NCBI GenBank assembly: GCA_900169235.1
Contig: FWCC01000238.1
Span: 332,634 to 396,633, forward strand
From: Zarea fungicola
Taxonomy: Eukaryota; Ascomycota; Sordariomycetes; Hypocreales; Cordycipitaceae
Direction of reading: 5' to 3'
Length of the DNA stretch: 64,000 bases
Part shown: one piece after another, positions 11,864-25,119 of the stretch
How positions within the stretch are numbered: the first letter of the stretch is position 1
How the letters are laid out: every line of letters begins with the position of its first letter
Translations under genes and position numbers: made by a program
Notes under the pieces: model-generated
Seen by the model: the letters and a program-made list of their open reading frames with translations, nothing else
Databases searched by the model: none
Told to the model about the DNA's origin: nothing

Positions 11864-12554
11864 GACGGTTACATGGCGCAGTTACCGCCTGGTATGACCT
11901 AGTCTTTGGCGCGCGTGAGAGGATGGCTACCTCCGGCCCAGGTGGCAGATCAGCATTGCGAATTCTGCTGATGGCGGTTGTAGATAGCAGAGAGCTTACT
12001 AGGTAGGTGGAGTGGACGAGATCTGGACGAGATGCGGGGCAATCCCTGACGAAGGATAACGTTTGGCGTTAGAGTTTTGACAATACATACCGAATATTTA
12101 ACTACAACGCGTCAAAGAATCAGTAAGTGATTAATTAGCTTTTATTTCTTTTATTTCATCTTTATCCCCATACTTTTGCAGATGTGAGTGTTGTTGAAAT
12201 GTATCAGCACGGCGGGCAGTCATGGTCTATTACAATGAGATGTGCAGAGTGTAGTGTCGCTCAAAAAGTCCTCGGTAGCGCATATACTCACTACAACTGC
12301 GTCCATAACAAATTACATTCAATTTTCGTAGATATAGACTAATCAATAAACTAGCAGTGATTTCAGTCCCGCCAACTCCATCATAGTTAAGCTACTACAC
12401 GTATTCACTCTATCGTGGTGCCTGATGCAAGTCGCTAGGCAACAAAATAGGTACATTTATTGTACAGCAAAATGCGTAGCTTCTCCCCAGCTATTTTAAT
12501 TATTCCATCATCGAGAATTCTATGTGCACAACAGTCAGGGAAATCGGCGCAAGG
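11864..12554. other. Promoter side of NPR3 and AT-rich spacer
   Basis: Contains the NPR3 upstream region. No gene or RNA could be recognised. The part after about 12060 becomes AT-rich. Confidence 0.5.
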
Positions 12555-12943
12555 ATGACTACAGAATCGGCTACTGTTGCCACCTTTGCGGAGAGCAAGG
12601 ATACCTATCAGGCAGCGCTGCAGAGCTTCGGGCAGCCCAGAAACCACGGAATCCAACTTATCAAAGCTCTTGAGCCCTGTTTACACTCAAAGAGCGCGAT
12701 GAGATCCTCAACTTTCCCACATTCGTGTCTCGTATCCGCCATCTGAGACAAATCCTCAAAGGCGTAGCTGTGACCAGCAAGCAATTTCTTCGTGATGGAA
12801 ATCAACTTGCTGAACGTCATATTGGTGTCACTACAGATCTGTATGGGTCTGTTTACAGCTCAGAAACGCTACAGTTTGCTGAGATCGCTCCGGATGGCCG
12901 TATTGCGTGGATCGTGGAGTTGGTCGATCGGGGGAAGAAATAA
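12555..12943 (+). pseudogene. Frame-broken small ORF, possibly NTF2/SnoaL-like
   Basis: An ATG at 12555 opens a protein-like frame (MTTESATVATFAESKDTYQAALQSF...) that reaches about 12675. The apparent continuation is in another frame from about 12674 to the TAA at 12941-12943 (LKERDEILNFPTFVSRIRHL ... SETLQFAEIAPDGRIAWIVE). Total length is one nucleotide short of an uninterrupted ~129-aa protein. That size, and the ending with alternating hydrophobic strands plus DGRI and E-V-D, recall the fungal SnoaL/NTF2-fold proteins of secondary metabolism. I cannot confirm homology by eye. It could be a pseudogene, a sequencing indel, or two chance frames. No canonical intron would bridge the shift. Confidence 0.33.
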
Positions 12944-14725
12944 CAGGATATGAATAGTGTACCCGGACATTGCCTTTTATGGCGAGCATTCAAATCTGTA
13001 TATAGAGTTGTAGAAGGAAAGCAAGACCTTGAGCTTATTGATTACTGTCAACTTACCTGTTGCCTGCAGACGACATCACAATACACAAAACTGGGTATCC
13101 AAGCCGGCAGGTCTACTGATTTATCATGGTTAGGACAATAAATCCTATATATCTCAAAGTGTCATAAGATACACATGTATAGCCAGATGGCTACATATTT
13201 CGTATGACTACCAACATGCCAGACGTAACCGCACATCCTATCCGCAATCCGAGTCAGAGCGGCCTAGGGTAGCTTACAAGCGCCTTTATTATGCCAGACG
13301 AAGAATAGCCAAGTTTATTTGCCAAGAACATTTCACTGACCACCAAAAGTAAGTATTTCTCTATTTGAGCGAATGGGTACTGTTTCTTTGTATCTTTCTT
13401 TCTCTTTTTACCCAGCAACTTGGGATTTTGCTCTCTGGACAAACCTGCCGTGGCAACATAGCCAAAAGACAAGAGACAACCATGGAGCTACATGTACGGT
13501 ACAGCCCAGTGGATCGACGGCAATCATGAACATCCAAGAAGCGTCACCAAGTTTTTGTTTTCGTTGCATATCTAGTGAGGTGTCAAGTGTGACAAGATCA
13601 AGTGACATGACGATCTGGTGACGATGTGGCGACCTGTTCACCCCCTTGATGACGATTGCCTCAGGTAGGTCGCTCAGCACCACTAACCTTACAGGAGGGT
13701 ACAGTGCCAGAGCAAGGCTGGGGCTTTGCAGTTGGCGGGGCCGGGGCAGTTCACCAACCCACCATATCGCAAATCAGGTCGCACTGACCCAGGCACATGC
13801 TTTTATCGGACAGCCCAGAAAAAGGGTCCTCCTTCGAACTGGAGTCGCCAGTGGTGGAACACTGACTTGTACTGGTACAAACCAGCGCCGCTGAGCGAAC
13901 GCCACACGACGTTGTACGAAGTTTTTTGTTGAACTGTCGGTGGCTGCTGGTGATGGCCACTCAACACTGAATGAGAGAATTTTGGCATGTGAAATAAGTC
14001 TTTCAATAGCTGGGTAATAAATAGGAAAAATAGCACCATTAATTAAATACAGGAATGGGCTGCAATTAGCCCCTCCAATGCCCTGTTCACGGCGGGTCGT
14101 GTTTTCTAAATTGCTTGCTCAACAAAATTTGATGCATGCACCTTGTAACTACTCGGTACATGTATCAGGAGACAGAAACCTTGGTACGTACCTCGTGCGG
14201 CTCTTCTGACATGCAATCAACAGGAAACGCAAGTCCAACGTCAACCTGCATTATTTATTAGCAGCTTTTCTTGTTCCGCTTAATAAACCCACGCACTCTA
14301 TTACAGCAGCTCTGCAGCCACGAAATTTGGCCGACCGCTTCTTCGCCAACTTTTCAAGCCACTAGCCCCTGCAAGTGCTTTCACATGGTCCCTGTGCACC
14401 TCGTCACTGGCTCTCCCCCCCCGCGCTGCTTTTCTCGCCAAACTACGAACGGTAACAGGTCTCGTGCGTTCCTGCAACTACATTTGTCTTGACAATCAGT
14501 GAGCTCTCCCTCGTCTACACCGTGGCCCTTCACTGTAACTTCTAACCAACGAGAAATTGCCCCAGATCCTTACCAGTAGCGATTTCACACGTCTAGGTGT
14601 CCTTCTCTGCGCCTCGTCACCCTTGCTGCATCGCCGGCCTCGCGGATTTTCCACTCCACGCCGCATTCCTCCTGAACCGCTCTCGCACTCTCCCCCCTAC
14701 CATCGCTCATAGATTCGCCATATTC
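12944..14725. other. Gene-free spacer and leader of the ethanolamine kinase gene
   Basis: No gene recognised. Several 60-90-codon frames on both strands at 13250-13960 have no domain. From about 14380 the sequence becomes C/T-rich, as expected for the promoter and 5' leader of the downstream kinase gene. Confidence 0.5.
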
Positions 14726-15984
14726 ATGGCTCCCGCTGCCGTTAGCACTGGCCCCGGCCATGTGCGCTTCATTCCCTTCACCTACGACCCCGCCGACTCC
14801 GAGGCATCTGCCCGCAAGCTCATCCTCACGATTGCGCCTCACTGGGCCAACGACGACTACGTCGAGTTTGTCCGCTTCACTGACGGCATCACAAACACCC
14901 TGCTCAAGGCCGTCAACCGCCGTCCTGGCCTCTCCGCTGCCGATATTGACCGTGACGCCATTCTGCTGCGCGCGTACGGCAATGGTACCGACATTCTGAT
15001 TGACCGCGAACGCGAGGCTGCCAATCACGAGCTGCTAATGAAGTACAATCTCGCCCCTACCCTTCTCGCCCGTTTTGCCAACGGTATGCTCTACCGTTTT
15101 ATTCCTGGCGGCGTCGCCCAACCCAAAGACCTGCCCGACCAGGACCTCAGCAAAGCCATTGCCCGTCGTTTGGCCCAATGGCACGCCACTGTCCCTTGCC
15201 TTCCGGACACGAGAAACTCGACTGCCAATATTGACTTGACTGGAAACAGCAGCAAGGCCAAGATTGCCAATGCGGCCCCTGGAAAGCCTGTACCTAACCT
15301 ATGGTCGACAATTCAAAAATGGATTCTTGCCCTACCAGCCGAAACCGAGGCTGAGCGCGCGCGTCAGAGTTCGCTCCAAACAGAGCTAGAGCTGCTTGTC
15401 AAGCAGCTGAGCCAACGCCCAGGCTTTGGACAAGACGGAGTGCGTATGTATTTTGCCAATATGAGTACTACAGCTGACGATTGAAATAGCTTGTATTTGC
15501 GCATTGCGATCTCCTAAGCGCCAATGTCATCATACACCGCGATGATGGCAAGCCTCTATCTGTCAGCTTCATCGATTACGAATATGGAACGCCATCTCCC
15601 GCCGCCTTTGATATTGCGAACCACTTTGCTGAATGGGCGGGCTACGACTGCGATTATGCCGACATTCCCAAGCGCAGCCAGCGCTTAGCCTTTGTCCGCG
15701 AATACATTGAGAGATACGCCCAGCTGTCGGAGCAAGACATCGATATTGAGCACGAAACAGCAAAAATGATGCAGGATGTTGACGACTTCCGCGGCGTGCC
15801 TGGCTTTTACTGGGGCATCTGGGCGGCAATCCAGGCCACCATATCCAAGATTGACTTTGACTATGCCTCATACGCCGAGCTTCGGTTGGGCGAGTACTGG
15901 GCATGCAAGTACGAGCAGAACGGCACACGTGTGGCCACGGGCAAAGAGAAGCCGTTGCGGGAAGTGACGTGGTCGAGCGAATAA
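14726..15984 (+). CDS. EKI1: Ethanolamine kinase (choline/ethanolamine kinase family)
   Basis: Predicted 402 aa in two exons, 14726-15439 and 15490-15984. The 50-nt intron (GTGCGT...TAG) falls between codons. The chosen ATG begins MAPAAVSTGPGHVRFIPFTY; the frame is open further upstream but without family-like sequence. Visible motifs are the N-lobe ILLRAYGNGTDILIDREREAANH, the catalytic Brenner-type HCDLLSAN (about His243, Asp245 and Asn250), and FIDYEYG (about Asp267 and Glu269), which binds metal. The family phosphorylates ethanolamine with ATP in the first step of the CDP-ethanolamine (Kennedy) branch to phosphatidylethanolamine, in the cytosol. The form of the N-lobe (YGNGTDILIDRERE) and the short spacing favour ethanolamine kinase over choline kinase, but mixed specificity is common. 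The symbol follows yeast. Confidence 0.92.
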
Positions 15985-18900
15985 ACGCTCTGAAAACCAC
16001 ACTATGGATTGGGCAGGCAAGTAGAGACACGACATGCGTTGTGCGTGTTGAGTGTTCCTTTCCTTTGTCAGACTGTCACCATTCATATTTTTCTCAGACC
16101 GAGCCACCCGTATATGCACACAATATGGGCGAGACATATCTTGGTGTACAAATCAGCTGAACTAGGCTCCAATCAATGCCGTCAACCGGCTGCGAGCCTC
16201 CCCCCCTTTGGTTGTGATTCAGGTGGCTTCTTGACTTACTTTGATACTTTACATGACCGCTTAAGGTACCGGCCGATGCTGTTTCTGGCCAGTTTCGAGC
16301 GGGCATGTTTACATTTCTTTACCTCCGTATTTAACTTGGAGCAGGGCGTATATATAATACATAGATATTAATGTGGAAAATTTGTTACTTTGTGGAACAA
16401 TTCAAAGAAAGGAAAATTACAAGGGTATTCATTCAACATGCCAGAGCAGATGAATCATTATCACTATCATTATCACTGTGATGCTATTGTACAATGCAAG
16501 AACTTGGTGCAAGCAACACGTTCTTCTTGCGGTTGTCTTGTGGATTTGCTTACCAAGTTGTGTCTGTGACATGGACTTTAAGACGGAAAATTTCGAAATC
16601 GATGACATGTTCTTCCATTAACGCAAAGACCGTGCAAAGCAAGACATGGGCAGAACATGTCGTTTTTACTCTCATTCCAGTTAGTTGAGGCTGCTGGCAG
16701 ATTTGATTCGCCATTTCTCCATATTGATCCATATCGGTGCTAGAATCTACATGCAACGTGTGAGAAAAGAAAGCCACGCAAAAGGGAACTAAGGATTGTG
16801 GTGCTGCCGATCAATGCGAAGAGTCTTGTCTGATACATGCATGGACCAGGCTATCGCAGTCCAGCCCTTTTGTGAAACTGTAGGAAGCTGGACTTGACAG
16901 ACGTGGAAGAGATGGTATTTGCCTTAAAAAAAAGAATAGGGTACATCGTGATCTTATGTGACCCATTTGCTCTTGCTTATTAGCCTTGTTTAAATCGAGA
17001 ATGCCAGGCGATTTGGCTTGATACTTGCCACATCAAGCAACGCCCTCGCCTCCCCACATTTCACCACTCCCGTGTTGAAGGATGATGGTAGCATGGCTTT
17101 TGTGCCGTGCTGGCTTGAGATATAAAACGCCTCTTTTTATTTTCTTGATTTTATTTTATTTTATTTTCGGCTTTCTTCTCCCTTCCCCTTGTTTTTTAAG
17201 TTGGCCTATTTTCGCAAGTGCCAGCCACAAAACAAGTGTAAGAGACAGAGAAGGAGAATGACAAAGGAAGAAGGACTGTGGGCGAAAAAGCCGCACATGA
17301 GGGGTTCATATTTGCTTGTGTGGCAAATCAAGCCTATGATACAAGGTTGGAGACTCTTGGGATTACATACATGGCACCTGGGTAATTTTAAACGGAGCAG
17401 CAGATTTGACACGCATGTTCAATGGTGCTAATCGGATCATTTTCCATCTTACATGCTGATCGAACCACCCTGTCATTCATCGGAGGGGACGGGGGGAAGC
17501 TTTGCGATAGCTTCACATGCATCTACGAGGTTATCAACAGCTCTCTCCCCTCTGCCCCCGCTGTCCAGTGTTTTACTACACAGAGTCGTAGCACATGGTG
17601 CGCCCATCAAGGACACACGAGAGCGATATACTCATCACCTTTCTCTAGAAAGCCTCCGCTTCTCTCTGTTGGTACGAATAGTTTTCATTTTGGGGCTGTT
17701 TTATGGATGGGTGGTCCTGGCCCGATTAGGCAGGTACTTAAAAGCTTGGCTGGCCAGTAGGGCAAAGCGCCACCTTGGAGAAGAAGAGAGAACGCCACAG
17801 CATGCGCCTTATCGGCAAGTGGCCGTTCCGTAATACGAAAAGAGGAGAGTGCAGAGAGAAGCAAATGATGAAAGGCGCCCCTGTCCAGTTGACTGCGGGA
17901 GGCAAAAAACGTGGCTTCTAGTTTGAGGATGTGTGTGGTTTGACAAGTTATCCGTTGTGGGCGTTTGGATGTTATTAATGGTGGATGCATATAAGTCGAA
18001 CTTGTTGCGCCTTGTTACGCCAGCCTTATATTCCGGGTTTGTATTGTATAGCCCCTCCGGAAATGAACAATGTTTTGAGCTAATAACTGGGGTATAACTT
18101 GGCCCAATATTGAGCCTAGAATGGTAGGTACTTGAGCTTTGCTTTTTTTTACGATTCTCCGAGCAAAAACAACTCGCCAGGTACTCGCAACCCCCTTCGT
18201 ATCAGCCAAACGGACAACTGCTTCGGGGCTGCGTGGTCCGTAGTCCGGTCTTGAACATGTCATATATGCCCTGTCGAGATACATACCAGCATACTGTCAT
18301 ACGTACATGTATCCGTGGAGGACGTCCATGCATCCGCAGCTCGGTAGATTTTTATCTCGTACCCACTGTCATCAGCAAGCGGGGATCATGTACTTGTATG
18401 CCCCATATCCAGTATCATTTGTTGCCAGCCGGTGAAAACCAACTCCATCCACACAGGACTTTGGCCAAGAAATATCCTATCCATATAATAAAGGGAAAAT
18501 ATAATAAAATCTGATGCATATCGTTGTGTGCAGCGTATATACTGTACATTGATGCATTTTAGTATTGCAAAACAGTGCCTGTGAGAGGTATGCACGGAGT
18601 AGTCCAACAAGAAACACCGCTTCATGTCGTGTCGTTCTAAAAACCAGGCTCTTCTAGGTCATGCAAGGTAACGATGTGTTTGTAAAGTTTTCTCAGAGTC
18701 GGTGAGTCGATGATTTGCAATCTGTCAAAAATTTCTTTTTCTTCCCGTTTTATTACTTTCCATTCGTTGTTCGCCTTTTCGCAGCGGGAAAGCCGATAAT
18801 ATCAGTTCCTACTGCAATTGAGTCTTATTTCACACGCCCACCCCTCCCCTCGTTTGCTTGCTCGCACACCCCCAGCGAGCAGCCTCGCCCAGTTAGAGGC

Positions 18901-21900
18901 GGCCCGTGACACTGAGACACTGTAATCCGCGTATTTTGCTTATTAGCTGTATGGAAGACTGAGTTGTGCATCAGTGCGGATTTTTTTTTATTATTCTTTT
19001 CATTTCTTTTTTCTGGGATCTATTAATAATGGCCGATTTTTTTTTCTTACAAAAAAACAATTTGATTGATTGCGCAATTGTAGAAAGTTTGATAAAAATG
19101 TCCATCCCAAGAAGTATGCACATATTATTCCGGTGACAAGTACGTCTACATGAAGTTTTGCAATTCAATTAAATTTAATTTAAAAAAAAAAAGTCATTAC
19201 TCGTGTTCAGCAGGGCACAACAGGGCACAGCATGGAAAAAACGTGCGACTGCCGCAGACAAGGGTTCAAGAACTTTGGGGTGTGGGTGGTGTCGCGTTAC
19301 ATCGTGGCTGAACCACAAAACGACATCAAACCCTGGTAGCTACGGGACACTATAAGTCAATAGATAGTAGGGTATTCTAGGCAGCCATTTAGCATGTAGC
19401 TTGGCCTGGTCTGGGCACTGGAGTGAGGCGAGCGACAGAGAAGAAGGCTGTGCGGGTGGTGCATGGCCGTTTCATGGGGCTGACGCAGAGCTGCCAGGCT
19501 TCCCCTTGCTTTTTTCCTCCCTCCGTCTGTCTATTTCTATTTTCTGTTGCTTTTTTGCCTCGTTGCGACTGTAGCTGAGAGCTGTGGCCGACGAGATTTA
19601 TTGATTGTGTCCGGGATCGCTAGTATTAGGCCGAGATGTACTCCGTACTCCATGGGAGTACTGTAAATGCTAGGCAAGGGCTGCGGCTAGTACACTGCTG
19701 TTGTTTGGTTATTAGCACAACCTTGAATAAAAGCTAACTACACAATACAGACAAGATAAAGAGTACCTCTTTCTTCGGTGCGCGTTATACCGAAATGACC
19801 GCTTCATCAAGCACACTGTAAAAATGCCCCAAAACAGTGTCTGCATGTGCCAGCTGGCAGCCCTGCCGAGTAATATAGCAGTGATCCCCCAAGAAGACTT
19901 CAAATATGCAGGGTGATCCATGGGGGCATCGTTAGCTGCATTAGGGGGGGACGTTTATTATTGCCTTGCGAGCCATCGTACAAGCCACGCAGTATCTCGG
20001 CCGTGTGGGGGAAGCTTCAATTCCGAAAAGAACGGGGTCTATGTAGGTCTGGACGCCATCACGCCTTTACGGGTAACTGCAGGCAGTCGCACCAGCAATG
20101 TTATTTTTGTCGCAAGTCCAAAAAGTAAGAATCACGAAATATCGAGCTTCTTCCGTCGGGTTGGCTCTCAATTTCAAGAGGACCTCCGTGGGCGGGGAAG
20201 GAAATACAGATAGCTCGATATAAGCCCGCCCGCACCCGTCCGCCGTCCACCGATTTGCTTATTATTTTGGGCCAACCCGATTCTTATTCCAGAGACATTA
20301 CAACACCTGATCCAGAACCAGAGAGAAATTATCAGGGGCGGACCACTCGGATGCATATCTCACCTTGATACAGCGTACATTGCTGCCCCCCTTATTCACG
20401 CTTTGGGCGCTCATTGGTAATCTGTGGTAGCGGTCGTACTTGGTCTATGTTGTTTCTCTAACTACCTTGCTCCAAAAAAAAAAAGGAATCCGCTTACGAT
20501 GCAACCCAACACCCTCCACTGGCTTTCTGTGACATACCTGCCTTGAATCCCTGGTTCGATCAAATGACAGAAGAGCAACGACCTGCAGCAAAAGGGTTGT
20601 GAGCTCAAAGGAGTCAAAAGAGTCAAAGCGAATGGGAGGACAAGGCGAGACAGCCAACCAAAAAGTCCTCAGGGATATTTTCACATGATGCTACGTACAT
20701 CGTTTGTGACATTAGACCAACTTATGACAAAACGCGCAGGCCGCTGGCTACTACCATGTTGCAATACTACACACTCCATATAAAAGGAAAAATGCTATCA
20801 GCTTTTGGTTCAATCCCCGAGCTCGGACCAGTGTCTGCCATGTCTCGCCATTGTCATCGAGGCTCGTTCGCCAGCCGGCGAGGTCATACATACCCATGTG
20901 AGTGTTCTTTCTTTTCTCTGGGCGTAGGTATTCTGTTATGTATCTACTGGGTGTCTTAAACTGCCCCCCCGGGTTTGAGAACCTTTGTGAATGGGAAAAA
21001 AGAACGGATAATACGTTGGGGCCGTGCCAAATGACAGAGAGGCTTGGTTTGGCCACTTTTGTCTGTTTTCTTTGCAATCTCAGCCCAGCTATGTAGCTGA
21101 AGCGCGTCAGTGGCCAAAAGGCTATTTAGAACATCGAAGCCCTATCGGATATGGGATGGGGCTGTGCCGTCGCAGAACGAGGCGTGTGACACAATTCAAG
21201 GGGCGATGAAACGAGATTTTATTGAGCTCACGGAAATGGCCTCTTGTATGATGCACACCAATACTCCGCTCAGTTACATAGAAATGCCGTACCGGCCGAA
21301 AAATAAATAAAACAAAGGAGAAATACAGCCAGCCACAGTGAGGCGGCGGCGTGTGGTGGGAGGTAGAAGCAGGCAAGTAGGCAGGCAGGCTTTCTGGCCA
21401 TCCATACTATGTGTGCGAAAAAAGCAAGCGTGCATTTTGCACCAAGGTTTATTACAAGTAGGCCAGAGCGAACAACCTTGGTTTTGCGGTGCCAGCCAAT
21501 GTTATGCCATGGATTCCAGGGCAAAACGTGCATTTGCCATGTGGGTGGGTGCTTGATCAAGTTTTGATTTTCGTGCGCGTCCTCTGTCAGGCGAGGCTCC
21601 CACGAGGTCGTTTCGGTCCAGCTGGAGCGCCCCAGATCAATGCCCACTCCAACAAATGTAGCACCTATGGAGTAGGCAGCGAGACGACGAACATGCGGTG
21701 GGGCTACTCTTTCCGCAGGTTTGGAGCTATGTGTGATGGCCGTCGTCAAGGATGGTCGGTTCTGGACTGTCACACAAAGCTCGTGGGCGGGCGTAAAAAG
21801 TAATATGTGGATGGCATGATGTACCAGAACATACGCAAGGTGCTTGATTGCAAATGTCGCCTGAAATCTCTCCTTATATCACAATCCATTCACAGCGCAG

Positions 21901-22327
21901 AGGGTGACCAGCAGATTTGAAGGGGCACATGTACTCCGTACTCCGTACGGACTGGTCGATCATCAGCACGCCATAGATGTAAACTAGATGGAAAATGAGC
22001 TAGTTCCTTTTATTCGCAGACTGAGGAGAGCACAAAAAGCTGACCTGTCTCATGGAAATAGGGGAGTTGTCCAGCTCCAGATCCCCTCACTTTTACTTGC
22101 CAATTACACCAGTCGAGGAGAAATGTGACAGGGGGACCCCCAAGAAAGGTGGCTACTTAAAACAAAACTAGATTGTTCCGGTGCGCCACCACGCTGGGTG
22201 AGGAGAAACAGAGGGCAATGAGGGACCTTTTGCTAGTGTGCATGAAGCCATCAGCCATGGAGGGCGGGGTGAGCGAGAAGGGGTGAGGGGAAGAGAGGGG
22301 AGAGACATGACAGGCGCATGTCCTTTT

Positions 22328-22360
22328 TTTATTTATTTATTTATTTATTTATTTATTTTA
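22328..22360. repeat. (TTTA)n microsatellite
   Basis: About eight consecutive TTTA units follow a short T run. It lies in the long gene-free stretch, so no protein is affected. Confidence 0.95.
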
Positions 22361-24146
22361 CACTTGTTTTGAATTACCATTATCTTCCTGCTAATTCTTC
22401 ATTTGCATTTCTACTACTGGCAGTGCGGCAGCAGTGTAGGTGCGTGCTCTGTCTCCACGGAGGATGGAGGCCATGTAGGCACGATGTTGTTAGCGGCCAA
22501 CAGCAGCTCTGTATGGACTTGGGAGTTTTGCATCAGCAGCTATTTGAATCTGGTTCTAAGAAATTGCCTCACTGGCGTTCTTAGTTGATGGGTTTCGGAG
22601 TAATCATTGACGATGAGTGTTTGGACCTCAATAATGGCCGACTTCTATTTGCGGAGCAGTGGGCTTCCAATGGCTCTATCTAGGCAGTGGTGGTACAGTC
22701 CAATAACTTGGTGCATGCTACGAAAAAATCAATGTAAGACCGGTCGCTGGCTCAGGGCCAACCGGACGTGTGCTGGGACCAGTATGTATTTTACGAGTAA
22801 TGTTTCGTGAGTAATTGACTTGAGCCACGGGATGAGGCTAATAGCCTAGTACTTACTAGTTCGACTATCAGAAGGTAGACAGGTACAGTACTTCTCTGTG
22901 TGGGGTACACACTTTTTGTCTGTCTAGTAATCCAGACACTTGTTAGTGGAACGAAATGCTCGGGTCCGGGCTGCACGCGGCTGGCCTCTGGCTGGCTCTC
23001 TGGCTGGCTAGTTGCTAGCTGCCATGCACCCCCCTTCTCAGCTAAGGCGCCATATGCAGAAATATTATACTGCCCAGCCAGGGCTGACAGTGGAGCCCTC
23101 TGGCTTTTTTGTTTTTGCCTCTTCGTCTCTCTCGGTCTCCTCGCTGTCTTGCGGTAGTTTGCCCCCTGCAAGCTAGGGCCCTTGTAAGTGGCACCAATCC
23201 CACCTCGGAGATGGCCAAGGTGTGGATGGCCGGCCCCTGTTAGGAAAATGCCAGAAGCCAATCCACGCCGGGAGAGGTGAGAGGAACAAAACCCCTGTAG
23301 GGCCATTGTCATTTACCTGCCTGGTTAAGTAGTAGCGGCACTATTCAGGACAAGAGAAGCTAAAATAAGCCCGGAACAGACAGTGCGCTAAAACCTTCTC
23401 TGCACAGTACAGTACTCAACAGATTGCCCATGTTTTTGTCTGCCGTGTGCACAGTGCGTAACCTGCAGGAAAGAACTGTCTTGTCTTGGACTGTAAGCAA
23501 AAAGAGTACCGAGGAGCAGGGTCGAGGCCACCCCACAGGTACAAGTTGTCTCTGGCTGATCTCATTCCATCCATTCCACCCCCATTCTTCTTCCTCTTCA
23601 GCTAGGCACCAAAAGCTCAGTGCCGTGCCGTCTCCAGCTACCGTCTCTGTCTACCGAAAGCCCTATTTTCTTGTCGAATCAGCGCTGAGGGCAATAGTTT
23701 TAGGGTGTACGGAGTACCGGTGTGGTTTATGTTGTACCCCGGCGTTCGCTGCCCTGTGCTCCACGTTTTGTCTATACCGCCCTGTTGGTAGAATCATCAG
23801 GGAGACAGATAGCGTCGTACCATGACTGCCAACTCCGTACAATGTGCTGTAGCTGTATGTACCTAGCCTGTAGCCTGTAGCCAGTAATCTTTTCTGCCCT
23901 CTATCACAGTTACTGTCCCAGATACTGACTGGTACTTGGCTGGTAACAAAGTACTCCGTAATTTAGCATTCAGCGTGGCCATGCAGCCAGTCGCATCAGT
24001 TTCTTTTTCCGTTCGGCTTGCGGCCTGCTGTAGGCATGCAAAGAAATTACCTAGGCCTTGTCCCTTCTTTACTTATCTGCAGCCATTCAACTCCTCAATG
24101 CTCTGTAATTTTTTTTTTCTTTCGTTTTGGTACAGTATCATACTCC

Positions 24147-24182
24147 CGCACATCCCTCTCTCGCACATCCCTCTCTCGCACA
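24147..24182. repeat. 15-bp tandem repeat, about 2.4 copies
   Basis: The unit CGCACATCCCTCTCT is present twice without mismatch (24147-24161 and 24162-24176) and then begins a third time (CGCACA). It lies roughly 940 bp upstream of the zinc-finger gene's start codon. Confidence 0.95.
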
Positions 24183-25119
24183 ATGCGTATCTTCCGTGAC
24201 AGAAATGCCGCTTATATAATTACAAATAACATCTCTGTCTCAAATTTTCTTGTTTCTTTCGACAGTAAGCAATGCGACAATCTCCCGTCGGTTGCTTTCT
24301 TTAATGCGAATGTAACTCGTGCGCACTGTACGGGCACGCTGGCAATTCTTCCCTTTTTGTAACGTGAGACACTGGACTTTTCGGCAGGCAAACCTCTCTG
24401 CTCCAGCTCTGTTAATGTAGACTGTGGCCCCCCCCCAAGTCTCCATATCTCGTTCCCACTATAACCTCGCCTGGCCTGAGTGACTGACTCCTGTCCCACC
24501 AGCGGCCAGCCTGAATGCACGCCCACCTGAAGACAATGCACACGCCCCTTACCACACCTAAACTTGGTAGAAGACCCCCCAGAGTACTTGGTGGCCCGGT
24601 GAATCCCAACTCCTTCCGCTATCCTTCCGCTAGCCTTCAGGTAGTGGTCTGGCAGTCTGCGCTTCATTGGGAACGAACATCCCAGGACTTCGTTCTCTTT
24701 CCTTCCCAAAACCTGTACCCCCAATCAGTAACCACTCAATCACTCGCCTTCACCTTGTAGTCTGCGCATCTTCGAAATTAACAACGTCTAAAGCATTACC
24801 AATCTTCGACGACCAATTCGTTTCGAACTTTTTACACATTGCATCCTCGCGACCTCTTTCATACGCCATCGCGAAAACCGAAAACCGGTGGTCCAGCCAA
24901 ACCGTTGTCGCGCTGCAGATCACCAACTAACTAATAAACGGTCCCTCACTTCCAGTCGAGACTTGCTTGACCAACGGGTCTGCAATTTCACTGCACCAAA
25001 TATTGACCTCCGAGCAAACCACATTACTGTCTGACGTCTTATTCATGCTTGCCTGATAGGACAGTTGCGTTTCACGAAAGGATGCTCTTGGTTTCCGACT
25101 GCCTCAAACTCGCGAGACG

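Larger units (their letters stand above)
15985..25119. other. 9.1-kb stretch with no recognisable gene
   Basis: The longest spacer in the window, between the ethanolamine kinase gene and the large zinc-finger gene (both plus strand). Frames up to ~170 codons (22791-23312 minus, 23424-23825 plus) lack domains, codon bias and plausible exon joins. It holds a (TTTA)n microsatellite near 22328-22360, a 15-bp tandem repeat at 24147-24182, and most copies of the TACTCCGTA/TACGGAGTA motif (19639, 21932, 21939, 23708 and 23952). The last ~700 bp is C/T-rich and is probably the long 5' leader of the zinc-finger gene. Unannotated lncRNA or small spliced genes cannot be excluded. Confidence 0.5.

Noticed and set aside
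13726..13932. Plus-strand frame with Trp-rich, protein-like sequence
   Set aside because: No homology recognised, no stop-free extension and no splice partners; overlapping frames in both strands look similar.
20540..20570. GGTTCGATC resembling a tRNA T-loop (B box)
   Set aside because: No matching A box, acceptor stem or anticodon arm could be built around it.
22791..23312. Minus-strand 173-codon frame in the long spacer
   Set aside because: Composition is that of non-coding DNA, with repeated GGCTGGCTCT words; no domain or signal peptide.
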